Assembly: GCF_003144035.1 (NCBI RefSeq)
Contig: NZ_QFWT01000001.1
Location: 434,001-498,000, forward strand
Length of the DNA: 64,000 bases
From: Vibrio albus
GTDB taxonomy: Bacteria > Pseudomonadota > Gammaproteobacteria > Enterobacterales > Vibrionaceae
Reading direction: 5' to 3'
This document shows positions 40,261-49,429 of this stretch, piece by piece. Numbering within the stretch: position 1 is the first letter of the stretch; every line of letters starts with the position of its first letter. Below the pieces are notes generated by a model, which had not been told where the DNA came from, did not search any database, and saw nothing but the letters and a program-made list of their open reading frames with translations. The position numbers and the translations under genes were made by a program.

Positions 40261-40779
40261 TTAACGCTTCAGGTTGGCTCTCCGTTTGCGTTGTTCCCCG
40301 GGCTTAGCCTTAGCCGTATTTGCCGCTCCGCTGAGTGGTGGCACTTTTTCTTTACCGGCTAATTTATTCTGCAGAGACATCATCAGTTCAGCTTCCGCTT
40401 TCGGCAGTTCGCACTCTTCAATCAGTTCATTAAGATCGGCCCCAAGCTGTACCATTTTACTGGCACGAGAATACAAGCGGCTGTCTGAATCAGTATGTTC
40501 GAGTTCAGTCACCCTCTCATGCAGGTGCTGAATAATATCCTGCTGCTCAGACACTTTTTGTCCTAAACCAACAACAACTGAACGTACTTCAAGTAACTGA
40601 TTATTGGCTTTCTGAACTTCTTTCTCGAAATGTCGAATGTCCTGTCTCTGTCTGTCAATGGTGCTCTGTAACCCTTTCCGGTTACGCCGCCACAAAAGTA
40701 GCAGAATACAAACCACGAACACACTTCCGCCAGCAATGAGCGGAAGTCCGAGAACGTTAGATTGAAACAGTTCCAGCAT
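40261..40779 (-). CDS. DUF2802 domain membrane-anchored coiled-coil protein
   Basis: A 172-residue protein: one N-terminal membrane segment (about 10-30), a predicted coiled coil (about 35-95, with repeated Gln/Leu/Val positions), a helical C-terminal motif of DUF2802 (LYSRASKMVQLGADLNELIEECELPKAEAELMMSL) and a basic tail. The function is unknown. The frame begins at 40803, but ATG at 40779 overlaps the cheW TAA (TAATG) and gives the normal start. It is the last gene of the flhA-che operon, which suggests a role in chemotaxis or polar organisation. Confidence 0.85.
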   Translation of the reverse strand: MLELFQSNVLGLPLIAGGSVFVVCILLLLWRRNRKGLQSTIDRQRQDIRHFEKEVQKANNQLLEVRSVVVGLGQKVSEQQDIIQHLHERVTELEHTDSDSRLYSRASKMVQLGADLNELIEECELPKAEAELMMSLQNKLAGKEKVPPLSGAANTAKAKPGEQRKRRANLKR

Positions 40780-41273
40780 TACAGGTGAGCCATTTCGTCC
40801 CACTCTTCATCGGTCAGAAGTTTATTCAGGTCAACAAGAATCAACAACTTACCATCCCGGTTACTCACACCCTGGATAAACTTAGCACTCTCATCTGTAC
40901 CGACACTTGGTGTCGTATCGATTTCAGACGTGCGCAGATAAACCACTTCAGCCACGCTATCGACCAGGATACCGATAACCTGACGTTCAGATTCAATAAC
41001 AATAATACGAGTATTATCGGTGATTTCACCCTGCATCAAACCAAAACGAGAGCGGGTGTCGATAACAGTAACAACATTACCGCGCAGATTGATAATACCC
41101 AGAACGTAATCTGGAGCGCCCGGTACCGGTGCTATTTCGGTATAACGGAGTACCTCGCGAACCTGCATTACGTTAATGCCGTAAGTCTCTTCTTCCAGTT
41201 GGAAAGTTACCCACTGAAGTACCTCGTCATTTACCTGATCTTTTTTAACTTCTACTTCATTAACCTGAGACAT
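40779..41273 (-). CDS. cheW: Chemotaxis coupling protein CheW
   Basis: A 164-residue CheW scaffold linking chemoreceptors to CheA. The core has LQWVTFQLEEETYGINVMQVREVLRY, PGAPDYVLGIINLRGNVVTVIDTR and the Arg of the receptor-binding face. It follows parP by 80 bases and overlaps the DUF2802 gene by one base. Confidence 0.97.
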   Translation of the reverse strand: MSQVNEVEVKKDQVNDEVLQWVTFQLEEETYGINVMQVREVLRYTEIAPVPGAPDYVLGIINLRGNVVTVIDTRSRFGLMQGEITDNTRIIVIESERQVIGILVDSVAEVVYLRTSEIDTTPSVGTDESAKFIQGVSNRDGKLLILVDLNKLLTDEEWDEMAHL

Positions 41274-41353
41274 GTTTTATCCTCTTTGTGTCACTATCGA
41301 CAACCTTTCTTAACTATTCCGGCATGCTACTACAGTTCTAGACGCCAGGATGA

Positions 41354-42448
41354 TTAATTCAGCGCTTTAACATCCAAGCCAGCATTCAACATTGAGATCA
41401 TGGCTTCAACATGAATTAAGGCACACATTTTTTCTTTGACCATACCGGCGAGCCATGGGCGTTTACCGGCCTGTTCACGCCAGCGAACTTTTTCTGTATT
41501 CAGCAACTCAGTTCCCTTTAACTGAGTTGAGGCTAATCCCCACTTGCTTTCGCCCAGCATAACAACGTACTGATATGCCTCTTTGTAAGAATCATCGATC
41601 AATCTGTCAGACATCACCCATTTTGCGGTGTCCACGACATCCAGTTGTTCTTCTTTATTCGTCTGCAGACCAAGATACCAGGCCGGACGTCCAATAAGGT
41701 GACTCATTTCACCAATGCGGTGGATTCCCCCAAGTTCATCCAGAGGTACCGCAAAGGTCACACCGTTCACGTCAAAGTACAGTACCTGAAAATCTTCTCC
41801 GCGCTGCGTACTTTCCCAGTTCTCGCTTAAAGAGGCTCCTGGTGCTGTCACCGGTTCTGTCTGGGTGTCTTCAGAGACTAGCTCTTCCGATTCCATTACC
41901 TCGTCAGAAGCCAGCTCTGTCGTGATAGCAGCATCCGGCTCAACGACTGTCGCTTCTTCAACAGCCTCGTCCGGCAAGGCTGAAACATCCCATTCCTGAA
42001 TTTCTTCAACAGGTGTAACCTCTGCCTGTTCATCTGCAACAACCGCTATTTCAGATTCTGTATCCAGAATCGTCTCAATATCCGCGTCTGTTGAGTTATT
42101 CAGCGACTCAAGCTTATCCAGAAGCTTCTGGATATCGTCCAGATCCGGCGCGTCAAGATCGGCATACTCCACTTCATTATAGGAAGCATTATACCCAGCA
42201 TGTAACTGCGTTTGCAGTTCTGGTACTTTTACCGCGCTTTCTTTCGCTTTACCGTCTTTGGATTCAGATACGCCTTCTTCCTGAACGGCCTGCTTTTCCG
42301 CTTGCTCCTGAGCCCCGGTAGCAGCTTGCTCTGATGTACCAGAAGCTACTCCCTCTGGCTGCTCATTCCATTCCTCGTCTAAAAGCGCAGTGAAGTAATC
42401 ATCCAGGGCTTCTTCGCCTGACAAAATATGTGGAGCTTTATCACTCAT
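41354..42448 (-). CDS. parP: Polar chemotaxis protein ParP (CheW-like)
   Basis: A 364-residue protein. Residues 1-215 are acidic, Glu/Ala/Pro-rich and probably disordered. The C-terminal part, from about residue 220 (FQVLYFDVNGVTFAVPLDELGGI), is CheW-like, the array integration domain. In V. cholerae and V. parahaemolyticus ParP binds ParC, CheA and receptors to hold chemotaxis arrays at the pole. It overlaps parC by eight bases. Identification rests on gene order plus this two-part layout. Confidence 0.9.
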   Translation of the reverse strand: MSDKAPHILSGEEALDDYFTALLDEEWNEQPEGVASGTSEQAATGAQEQAEKQAVQEEGVSESKDGKAKESAVKVPELQTQLHAGYNASYNEVEYADLDAPDLDDIQKLLDKLESLNNSTDADIETILDTESEIAVVADEQAEVTPVEEIQEWDVSALPDEAVEEATVVEPDAAITTELASDEVMESEELVSEDTQTEPVTAPGASLSENWESTQRGEDFQVLYFDVNGVTFAVPLDELGGIHRIGEMSHLIGRPAWYLGLQTNKEEQLDVVDTAKWVMSDRLIDDSYKEAYQYVVMLGESKWGLASTQLKGTELLNTEKVRWREQAGKRPWLAGMVKEKMCALIHVEAMISMLNAGLDVKALN

Positions 42449-43217
42449 TTATCACCAACCTCTCAAGATAAATAAGCAGCTGCTTATAAGCAAATACCCC
42501 TCGGCTCCCTTCTGCAAAATGGGACGCGGGCAGATTACGCAAACTCGCATCTCTGAATTTCGTATCGATAGGGATCGCTGAACTCCAGACCTGTTCAGGG
42601 TAATCCTGTTTTAATTGTGTCAGGGTTTGCAAAGAGGCCTTTGTGCGTTTGTCATACATGGTGGGCACAATGGTTGTTTTGAAGCCACGCTGTCTCGATT
42701 TTTGCATGATAGTCAGCGTGCGTATCATTCTCTCCAACCCTTTCATTGCCAGAAACTCAGTCTGAACCGGGATCAGAATACGATCACTGGCAGCAAGTGC
42801 ATTAACCATCATCACCCCGAGAATAGGAGGACAGTCAATCAGGACATAATCGTAATCCTCATGCACCGCCATTAACGCTCGCTTGAGAATAAGCCCCATA
42901 CCGTTCCGGTTACCCATTACGCGATCCAGAGTCGCCAACGACATATGAGCAGGTATGAGATCAATCCCCTCGATTTCAGTGCTCAACACCATTGACGAAA
43001 CGGACTCTCTGGAAATGTCCGGTAGCTGAAACAGGTCAAATAAGCTTTTTTCGACCGCGTCAGAATCAAACCCCAGATAGGTCGTCAGCGAAGCGTGCGG
43101 ATCGGTGTCAACCAACAGAACCCGGTTTCCCTTCTTGCTCAGCAAACCAGCAAGCGTTACCGTAGTGGTGGTTTTTCCTACCCCGCCTTTCTGGTTTGCC
43201 ACACTCCAGACAATCAT
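42441..43217 (-). CDS. parC: ParA-like chemotaxis positioning ATPase ParC
   Basis: A 258-residue deviant-Walker ATPase, with NQKGGVGKTTTTVTLAG at residues 8-24, the DTDPHAS switch and the DCPPIL motif. It is ParC of the polar chemotaxis system, not topoisomerase IV subunit ParC. It positions ParP and chemotaxis arrays at the cell poles and is itself recruited by HubP. No parB or centromere-like site is beside it, and its neighbours are cheB and parP. Confidence 0.93.
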   Translation of the reverse strand: MIVWSVANQKGGVGKTTTTVTLAGLLSKKGNRVLLVDTDPHASLTTYLGFDSDAVEKSLFDLFQLPDISRESVSSMVLSTEIEGIDLIPAHMSLATLDRVMGNRNGMGLILKRALMAVHEDYDYVLIDCPPILGVMMVNALAASDRILIPVQTEFLAMKGLERMIRTLTIMQKSRQRGFKTTIVPTMYDKRTKASLQTLTQLKQDYPEQVWSSAIPIDTKFRDASLRNLPASHFAEGSRGVFAYKQLLIYLERLVINE

Positions 43218-43227
43218 TCAGAGCCCC

Positions 43228-44331
43228 CTAAGCAAGACCAACTTCAACAAGTATCCGCTCAGAGATACGTTCTAATGGTAGATCTTCTGACGAAATCCCC
43301 GCCTTTGCTACAGCCTGCGGCATGCCATATACTACACAACTTTCTTCATCCTGAGCCCAGATAGTAGAGCCTGCAGATTTCAGCATACGTGCGCCTTCCC
43401 GGCCATCCGCTCCCATACCGGTAAGCACCATGGACAACACTTTGTCCTGATAGACTTTGGCTGCCGAACCGAAGGTGACATCCACACACGGCTTATAATT
43501 CATTCTTTCGCCACCATCGACAATCCGCAGTCTTGCGGAGCCAGGGCGTCCTTCTATCATCATTTGCATGCCACCCGGAGCCAGATAAGCCACACCAGGT
43601 TTCAATACATCACCGTCCTGCGCTTCTTTCACCTGAATTTTGCATAAAGAGTTCAAACGAGCCGCAAATGCTGAAGTAAACGTCGCCGGCATGTGTTGGA
43701 TCAAGACAACAGGGTGAGGATAGTTCGATGGCAGTTTTGTCAATATTTTCTGCAACGCTACCGGGCCGCCTGTCGAGGTTCCGATAGCGGTCAACTGATA
43801 CTTTTTCCCCGTTGCTCTGAATCTGGCAGCTGGCTTAGCCGCCGCTGTCACCGTACTTTTCTGATTGAGAGATGGAGAACGCGATACAGAAGGTGCTGTC
43901 GGCGTTACCGGTGCTCTGCGACGCATAAAAGCGCGCTTACGTGCAATTTCAAGAACTCGCTGCTGCAACAATTGAGTCGCCTCATCCCGGTTACGGGCGA
44001 TATCTTCAAATTTTTTCGGTAAAAAATCTAAAGCTCCCGCATCCAGAGCGTCAAGGGTTGCTCTGGCACCGTCGTGAGTCAAAGAAGAGAACATGAGGAT
44101 GGGCGTTGGCTGCGCTTTCATTATTTCACGCACAGCAGAGATGCCGTCCATAACCGGCATCTCAACATCCATAGTCACCACATCAGGCTTCAACTGAGTA
44201 ACTTTCTGTACTGCCTCTTTGCCATTAACAGCAACATCAATGACTTCCAGGCGAGCATCAGAATTAATTATTTCGCTCACTCTGCGACGGAAAAAGCTCG
44301 AATCATCAACAACTAGTACTTTTACTGCCAT
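43228..44331 (-). CDS. cheB: Chemotaxis methylesterase CheB
   Basis: A 367-residue protein with an N-terminal receiver domain (phosphoacceptor Asp55 in VTMDVEMP) and a C-terminal methylesterase with the catalytic Ser in GTSTGG, His in QHMPATF and Asp in GMGADG. It removes methyl groups from chemoreceptors and resets adaptation. The cheR partner is not in the window. The linker is basic and Pro/Ser-rich, longer than in E. coli. Confidence 0.97.
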   Translation of the reverse strand: MAVKVLVVDDSSFFRRRVSEIINSDARLEVIDVAVNGKEAVQKVTQLKPDVVTMDVEMPVMDGISAVREIMKAQPTPILMFSSLTHDGARATLDALDAGALDFLPKKFEDIARNRDEATQLLQQRVLEIARKRAFMRRRAPVTPTAPSVSRSPSLNQKSTVTAAAKPAARFRATGKKYQLTAIGTSTGGPVALQKILTKLPSNYPHPVVLIQHMPATFTSAFAARLNSLCKIQVKEAQDGDVLKPGVAYLAPGGMQMMIEGRPGSARLRIVDGGERMNYKPCVDVTFGSAAKVYQDKVLSMVLTGMGADGREGARMLKSAGSTIWAQDEESCVVYGMPQAVAKAGISSEDLPLERISERILVEVGLA

Positions 44332-44341
44332 AGTTTCCTTC

Positions 44342-46606
44342 TTACATACGAGATCGGGTCGCGTATTCTTTTAATAAATTAGGCACATCCAGAATCAGCG
44401 CAATATGACCATCACTGGTAATTGTTGCACCCGCCATTCCAGGCGTACCCTGCAGTAGCTCATCCAGGGGCTTAATGACGACTTCTTCCTGTCCAATCAG
44501 GGTATCGACAACGAAACCAACCCGCTGACTACCAAGCTGTACAATAACCACATGCCCATGGCCACCTTCACGGTGATCACGAATACCCGCTTGTGGTACC
44601 AACCAATTCTGCAGATAAAAGAGTGGAATGGATTTGTCCCGCACGATGATGGTCAGTTGCCCATCGACAACGTTGGTCTTACTCAAATCCAGGTTAAAGA
44701 TTTCATTTACATTGGACAGAGGTAACGCAAATGGTTGTGTACATACGCCCACCATCAGAGTCGGCAAGATGGCCAGTGTCAGAGGAACTTTGATAGTAAT
44801 TTTTGAGCCTTTGCCCAGCTCCGAATCGACATCAACGGAACCATTCAGTGTATTGATAGCCGTCTTCACTACGTCCATCCCTACACCACGCCCGGAGATG
44901 TCTGAAATTTGTTCCTTACTGGAGAAGCCTGGTGCGAAGATCAAATTGAAACATTCTTTATTCGTCAGGCGTGACGCCGCTTCCGCATCCATCAGGCCGC
45001 GTTTTACTGCAATGTTTCGCAGTTTATCCGGATCCATACCTGCACCATCATCTACGATGGACAGTTCGATATGGTCACCTTCCTGAGAAGCAGACAATGT
45101 CACTTTACCGGTACGGGATTTACCCGCTTTAACCCGCACGTCCGGTAGCTCAATACCATGGTCAACAGAGTTACGAACCAAGTGAATCAGTGGATCAGCC
45201 AGAGCCTCAACAAGGTTTTTATCGAGATCTGTATCTTCACCACGCATTTCCAGAACGATGTCTTTCTTCAGGTTTCGGGCCAGGTCACGAACAACGCGAG
45301 GGAAACGACCAAAGACCTTTTTAATCGGCTGCATGCGGGTTTTCATTACCGCACCCTGAAGATCCGCTGTCACGATATCCAGGTTGGATACCGCCTTAGA
45401 CATCTCTTCATCATTTCTGTTCAGGCCAAGGCTGACAAGACGGTTACGCACCAGCACCAGCTCTCCCACCATATTCATGATGGTATCCAGTGTCGATGTA
45501 TCCACACGAACCGTGGCTTCAGCCTGAGGTTTTATCGTTGCAGGTGCTTTCTTTTCTTTCTCAGGCTTCGCGACCGGCTGCGATGCCTTAGGAGCAGGCG
45601 TCGTGTTAAGCTCCGGCGTTGGTTCTGCCACATGAACCGTAGGCTGAGGTTGCTCCGGCTCTGTAGGTTTACTGTCTGTTATATTCGCTGATGCGGGCCT
45701 GGTTGCCATATCCAGCTCTTCTGCTGACGGGCCTTTACCTGCACCATGTAACTGATCAAGTAGTTTCTCGAACTCGTCGTCCGTCATCAGGTCATCATCA
45801 GCTTCGGATGCGCTGACAGAAGATGAAGGTGAAGATGGAGCAGGCGATGGAGATGCTCCTGCTTGCGAATTGCCTGAAATACCGGGAGCACCGCCCTTAC
45901 CGTGTAATTCGTCCAGCAACTTTTCAAACTCATCATCGGTAATATCATCACCAGAGCCGCTTACAGAAGTACCGATATCTGCCACTGACGCTATGGTTTC
46001 AGGAGCTTCTGCTTTCGAACCAGGCGCACCTCCTTTACCATGTAATTCATCCAGTAGCTTTTCAAACTCGTCTTCCGTGATCTCATCGATAGACTCACCC
46101 GAAGTGATGGGTTCAGACCCTGCGCTCGAAACCTGAACGGGCTCGGGCTCCTGAGGCTGCTCAGGTACCGGAGGGGCTTCTGCCACAGGTGGTTCAGGCG
46201 TTTGCTCTTCTGCTCCGGCTGGCTTACTCAAACGATGTAATTCTTCCAGTAATGCAGGCTCAGCGGGTTCCAGAGGCTCTCTGTCCTGAACCGCTGAAAA
46301 CATCACGTTGATAGTGTCCAGAGCCTGAAGAATTGTATCCATAAGATCTGAAGTGACCTGACGCTGTCCGTTTCTCAGGGTGTCAAATACGTTCTCAGCC
46401 CCGTGACAAGCATCAACCAACTCTGTTAAAGAAAGGAATCCGGCTCCACCTTTTACGGTGTGGAAACCGCGGAAAATTGCGTTTAACAGCTCTCTATCTT
46501 CCGGGTTGTTTTCCAGATCAATCAGCTGTTCAGACAGCAGCTCCAGTATTTCCCCGGCTTCGACTAAAAAGTCCTGAAGGATATCTTCATCCAGTTCATA
46601 GCTCAT
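44342..46606 (-). CDS. cheA: Chemotaxis histidine kinase CheA
   Basis: A 754-residue kinase. The P1 domain has the phosphorylated His49 ([11 protein letters not shown]). A long acidic linker carries three related segments ([18 protein letters not shown]) at about 176-193, 222-239 and 273-291, which match the position of the Vibrio ParP-binding region. The dimerisation domain and kinase domain (N box [29 protein letters not shown]) follow, then a CheW-like P5 domain. Classic P2 is not evident. It lies between cheZ and cheB. Confidence 0.97.
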   Translation of the reverse strand: MSYELDEDILQDFLVEAGEILELLSEQLIDLENNPEDRELLNAIFRGFHTVKGGAGFLSLTELVDACHGAENVFDTLRNGQRQVTSDLMDTILQALDTINVMFSAVQDREPLEPAEPALLEELHRLSKPAGAEEQTPEPPVAEAPPVPEQPQEPEPVQVSSAGSEPITSGESIDEITEDEFEKLLDELHGKGGAPGSKAEAPETIASVADIGTSVSGSGDDITDDEFEKLLDELHGKGGAPGISGNSQAGASPSPAPSSPSSSVSASEADDDLMTDDEFEKLLDQLHGAGKGPSAEELDMATRPASANITDSKPTEPEQPQPTVHVAEPTPELNTTPAPKASQPVAKPEKEKKAPATIKPQAEATVRVDTSTLDTIMNMVGELVLVRNRLVSLGLNRNDEEMSKAVSNLDIVTADLQGAVMKTRMQPIKKVFGRFPRVVRDLARNLKKDIVLEMRGEDTDLDKNLVEALADPLIHLVRNSVDHGIELPDVRVKAGKSRTGKVTLSASQEGDHIELSIVDDGAGMDPDKLRNIAVKRGLMDAEAASRLTNKECFNLIFAPGFSSKEQISDISGRGVGMDVVKTAINTLNGSVDVDSELGKGSKITIKVPLTLAILPTLMVGVCTQPFALPLSNVNEIFNLDLSKTNVVDGQLTIIVRDKSIPLFYLQNWLVPQAGIRDHREGGHGHVVIVQLGSQRVGFVVDTLIGQEEVVIKPLDELLQGTPGMAGATITSDGHIALILDVPNLLKEYATRSRM

Positions 46607-46615
46607 AAATTACCC

Positions 46616-47335
46616 TTAGAATCCAAGACTCGATAACAAGTCATCGACATCGTCCTGAGATGAAACAGCATCTTCTCGTTCATGAGGATTCATTATCGGA
46701 CCCTCAGCTTCCGTGGAAGCCTTTCGAGCTTCCTCAGATGGTATATCTGGCTGTTCAACACCGAACGCGGTTACTATATCAACCAGTCGCTCTTCAACTT
46801 CACGTACCAACTTAATGACTCTACTTATAATCTGGCCGGTCAGATCTTGAAAGTCCTGAGCCATCAGTATATCGGTCAGTTGAGTACGTAGTTCTGTACT
46901 GTCTCCTTCTACCTGAACCAGTAACCTTTCGATTTCGTGGCACAGAGCTTTGAATTCAGCAAGGGCAAGACGCCCTCTCATCAGCTCATTCCAGGCGGGC
47001 CTGACTTGCAGCAGGCACTCATGAAGGTTATCTGCAATCGGGAGAGAGCTTTCTACGGCGTCCATAGTCCGGTTAGCCGCGGTCTCTGTTTTCATGATGA
47101 CATACTCTAACCGGTCCCTTGCATCAGGAATTTCTTCCCTGGCAATTTCACTCATCCGAGGATCGTTTTTGAACTGGTCGAGCGCATCGTGCAAGTGCCT
47201 TGTCAGATGACCGACTTCCTGAAGCATAGGATTATCTTTGCCCAGAAGCAGCGACTGAACAATTTCGTTGGCTTCATCCTGCTGACCATTTTCCAGCAGT
47301 TCCACCATCTGTTTAGCTTGTTCTAATGAAATCAT
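46616..47335 (-). CDS. cheZ: CheY-P phosphatase CheZ
   Basis: A 239-residue protein of long helices that dephosphorylates CheY-P. The catalytic-type motif LMAQDFQDLTGQ (catalytic Gln in QDFQDLTGQ) and a C-terminal CheY-binding helix (DDVDDLLSSLGF) are present. The frame runs back to 47374; ATG at 47335 has GGAAGGG nine bases before it and gives the standard MISLEQAK start. It lies between cheY and cheA. Confidence 0.95.
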   Translation of the reverse strand: MISLEQAKQMVELLENGQQDEANEIVQSLLLGKDNPMLQEVGHLTRHLHDALDQFKNDPRMSEIAREEIPDARDRLEYVIMKTETAANRTMDAVESSLPIADNLHECLLQVRPAWNELMRGRLALAEFKALCHEIERLLVQVEGDSTELRTQLTDILMAQDFQDLTGQIISRVIKLVREVEERLVDIVTAFGVEQPDIPSEEARKASTEAEGPIMNPHEREDAVSSQDDVDDLLSSLGF

Positions 47336-47388
47336 CCTGAAAGACCCTTCCAACGCAGTATTTGATATTTTCAATTATTATCAATGTA

Positions 47389-47769
47389 TTACAAACGTTC
47401 GAAGATCTTATCAAGCTTCTCTTTCAGCGTTGCCGCTGTGAATGGCTTAACAATATATCCGTTCACCCCAGCCTGAGCGGCTTCGATTATCTGCTCGCGT
47501 TTTGCTTCTGCTGTTATCATAAGAACAGGCAGATGCTTCAGCTCATCATCAGCACGGATATTTCTGAGTAGATCAATGCCCTGCATACCTGGCATATTCC
47601 AGTCCGTCACAACAAAATCAAACTCACCATTTTTCAACATTGGTAGCGCAGTCAAGCCGTCATCTGCTTCCTGAGTGTTGTTGAAACCCAGATCTCGCAG
47701 CAGGTTTTTTACAATTCGGCGCATTGTTGAAAAGTCATCAACAATGAGAATCTTCATGTTTTTATTCAA
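47389..47769 (-). CDS. cheY: Chemotaxis response regulator CheY
   Basis: A receiver protein that binds FliM when phosphorylated. Asp in TDWNMPGM is the phosphoacceptor; the acidic pair DD, the Thr of MITAEA and the Lys of VKPF complete the site. The start is uncertain. An ATG at 47757 has no close ribosome site. A TTG at 47769 has GGAGG five bases before it and gives [10 protein letters not shown], which I use (126 residues). A GTG at 47781 is also possible (130 residues). Confidence 0.97.
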   Translation of the reverse strand: MNKNMKILIVDDFSTMRRIVKNLLRDLGFNNTQEADDGLTALPMLKNGEFDFVVTDWNMPGMQGIDLLRNIRADDELKHLPVLMITAEAKREQIIEAAQAGVNGYIVKPFTAATLKEKLDKIFERL

Positions 47770-47801
47770 AATTACCTCCACTGAGGTTCAATTCAGTGTA
47801 A

Positions 47802-48539
47802 TTAATTATGTTGAGTCCACGCACTGAGCTTGGTACGCAGACGTTGCATTGATTGGCTATGTATCTGGCTGACACGAGATTCGCTAACACCCAGCACTTC
47901 TCCAATTTCTTTTAAATTTAGCTCTTCATCATAATAAAGTGAAAGAACTAATGCTTCTCTTTCAGGTAAACTTTTGATCGAATCGACTAAAGCCTGGCGG
48001 AAATTTTCATCCGCAACCCCTTGAAAAGGGTTATTCTCTCCTGATTCCTCTGCCGGTGCAATCACATCTTCTGACACACCCAGGTCATCTATCCCAACCA
48101 ATCGCGAACAATTAATATCAGAAAGCACAGAATGGTACTCGTCCAGAGACATTTCCATATGCTGAGCGACTTCAATATCGGTCGGATCCCGCTTTAGTTT
48201 CATTTCCAGCTCATTGATAGCCTGGCTGACCGCACGACTATTACGGTGAACGGAACGTGGGACCCAGTCACCTTTACGTATTTCGTCGAGCATTGCACCC
48301 CGGATTCGGATCCCGGCGTACGTTTCAAAACTGGCTCCCTTGGAGCCATCATAGTTCTGCTGAGCTTCCATTAACCCAATCATACCGGCCTGTATCAGGT
48401 CTTCCAGCAATACATTAGGTGGCAAACGACCAAGCAGATGGTGAGCGATGCGCTTAACTAAATCTGAATACTGCTCCAGAAATGATTGCTGACCCTTGAC
48501 GTTTGCACGTTGGTCATATGTCAGCACCTTATTCACCAA
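47802..48539 (-). CDS. fliA: Flagellar sigma factor sigma-28 FliA
   Basis: A 245-residue group 3 sigma-70 family factor for late flagellar and chemotaxis genes. Region 2 (DLIQAGMIGLMEAQQNYD), region 3 (WVPRSVHRNSR) and region 4 (LKEIGEVLGVSESRVSQIHS) are visible. It overlaps flhG by 11 bases and is followed by cheY. It is the factor expected to read the promoter at 5126-5152. Confidence 0.98.
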   Translation of the reverse strand: MVNKVLTYDQRANVKGQQSFLEQYSDLVKRIAHHLLGRLPPNVLLEDLIQAGMIGLMEAQQNYDGSKGASFETYAGIRIRGAMLDEIRKGDWVPRSVHRNSRAVSQAINELEMKLKRDPTDIEVAQHMEMSLDEYHSVLSDINCSRLVGIDDLGVSEDVIAPAEESGENNPFQGVADENFRQALVDSIKSLPEREALVLSLYYDEELNLKEIGEVLGVSESRVSQIHSQSMQRLRTKLSAWTQHN

Positions 48540-49416
48540 ATGGCTCTCCTACAGGTTCTTTTCTTTTAAGCAGCCTTTCTACAAAGAATTCCAAGTGACC
48601 ACTTGGTGTACTTGGTATAGGCCAGGTTAACGCCTTATTAGCCAGCGAACTGATAGCCATTGCAGCGGGAGAGCGCGGAAAGGCATCCACTACAATCTTC
48701 TGTTTTTTAACAGCCTGTCTTACCTTATCATCCAGAGGTATACATGCTACGAGTTCAAGAGTGACATTCAAGAAGCGCTCTGTGACCAAGGTCAACTTTG
48801 CGAACAATTCCCGGCCTTCCCGGTAGCTTCTGACCATATTTGCAACAATTTTAAACCGCTGCACCTGATGTTCCCGGCTAAGTAGCTTAATTAAAGCATA
48901 GGCATCCGTAATAGACGTTGGCTCATCGCACACAACGACCATAACATCTTGCGCTGCTCGGGAAAAACTGACAACCATGTCAGAAATACCGGCTGCTGTA
49001 TCAATTAATAATACATCTATCTCTTCTTCAAGAGTACCAAATGCGCGAATTAATCCCGCATGTTGTGCATGGCTTAATTCGGTCATACTCTGAGTACCAG
49101 ACGTTGCCGGAATAATTTTTATGCCATATGGCCCTTCGACCATAGCATCTTTTAACTCACATTCGCCAGACAGCACATGACTTAAATTTCTGGTCGGCCT
49201 GATTCCAAGCATTACATCGACATTCGCCAAACCCAGGTCAGCATCAAGTACCGTCACCTTTTTACCCTGTCGGGCCATTGCCATGGCGACCCCCAGAGTG
49301 ACATTCGTTTTACCCACACCGCCTTTACCACCGGTTACAGAAATAACCTTGGTCAGAGTTGGTCTTGTTAAACGGCGCAGGCCGCTTGCTTGGTCATGTA
49401 TCATATTATCTGTCAT
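48529..49416 (-). CDS. flhG: Flagellar number regulator FlhG (FleN)
   Basis: A 295-residue MinD-like ATPase that limits the number of polar flagella and antagonises FlhF. The deviant Walker A GGKGGVGKTN is at about residues 29-38. The N-terminal DQASGLRRL (about 8-16) matches the DQAxxLR motif that activates the FlhF GTPase. The frame extends to 49470, but ATG at 49416 gives the usual N-terminus. It lies 13 bases after flhF and overlaps fliA. Confidence 0.96.
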   Translation of the reverse strand: MTDNMIHDQASGLRRLTRPTLTKVISVTGGKGGVGKTNVTLGVAMAMARQGKKVTVLDADLGLANVDVMLGIRPTRNLSHVLSGECELKDAMVEGPYGIKIIPATSGTQSMTELSHAQHAGLIRAFGTLEEEIDVLLIDTAAGISDMVVSFSRAAQDVMVVVCDEPTSITDAYALIKLLSREHQVQRFKIVANMVRSYREGRELFAKLTLVTERFLNVTLELVACIPLDDKVRQAVKKQKIVVDAFPRSPAAMAISSLANKALTWPIPSTPSGHLEFFVERLLKRKEPVGEPFGE

Positions 49417-49429
49417 AATCGTCCGCCGC

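Noticed and set aside
41274..41353. GTCGATAG upstream of cheW as a possible sigma-28 -10 box.
   Set aside because: Two mismatches in the -10 box and no matching -35 at the required spacing.
42441..43217. parC as a chromosome partition or topoisomerase gene.
   Set aside because: It is a ParA-type ATPase within a chemotaxis operon, with no parB or parE neighbour, so it is the chemotaxis positioning protein.
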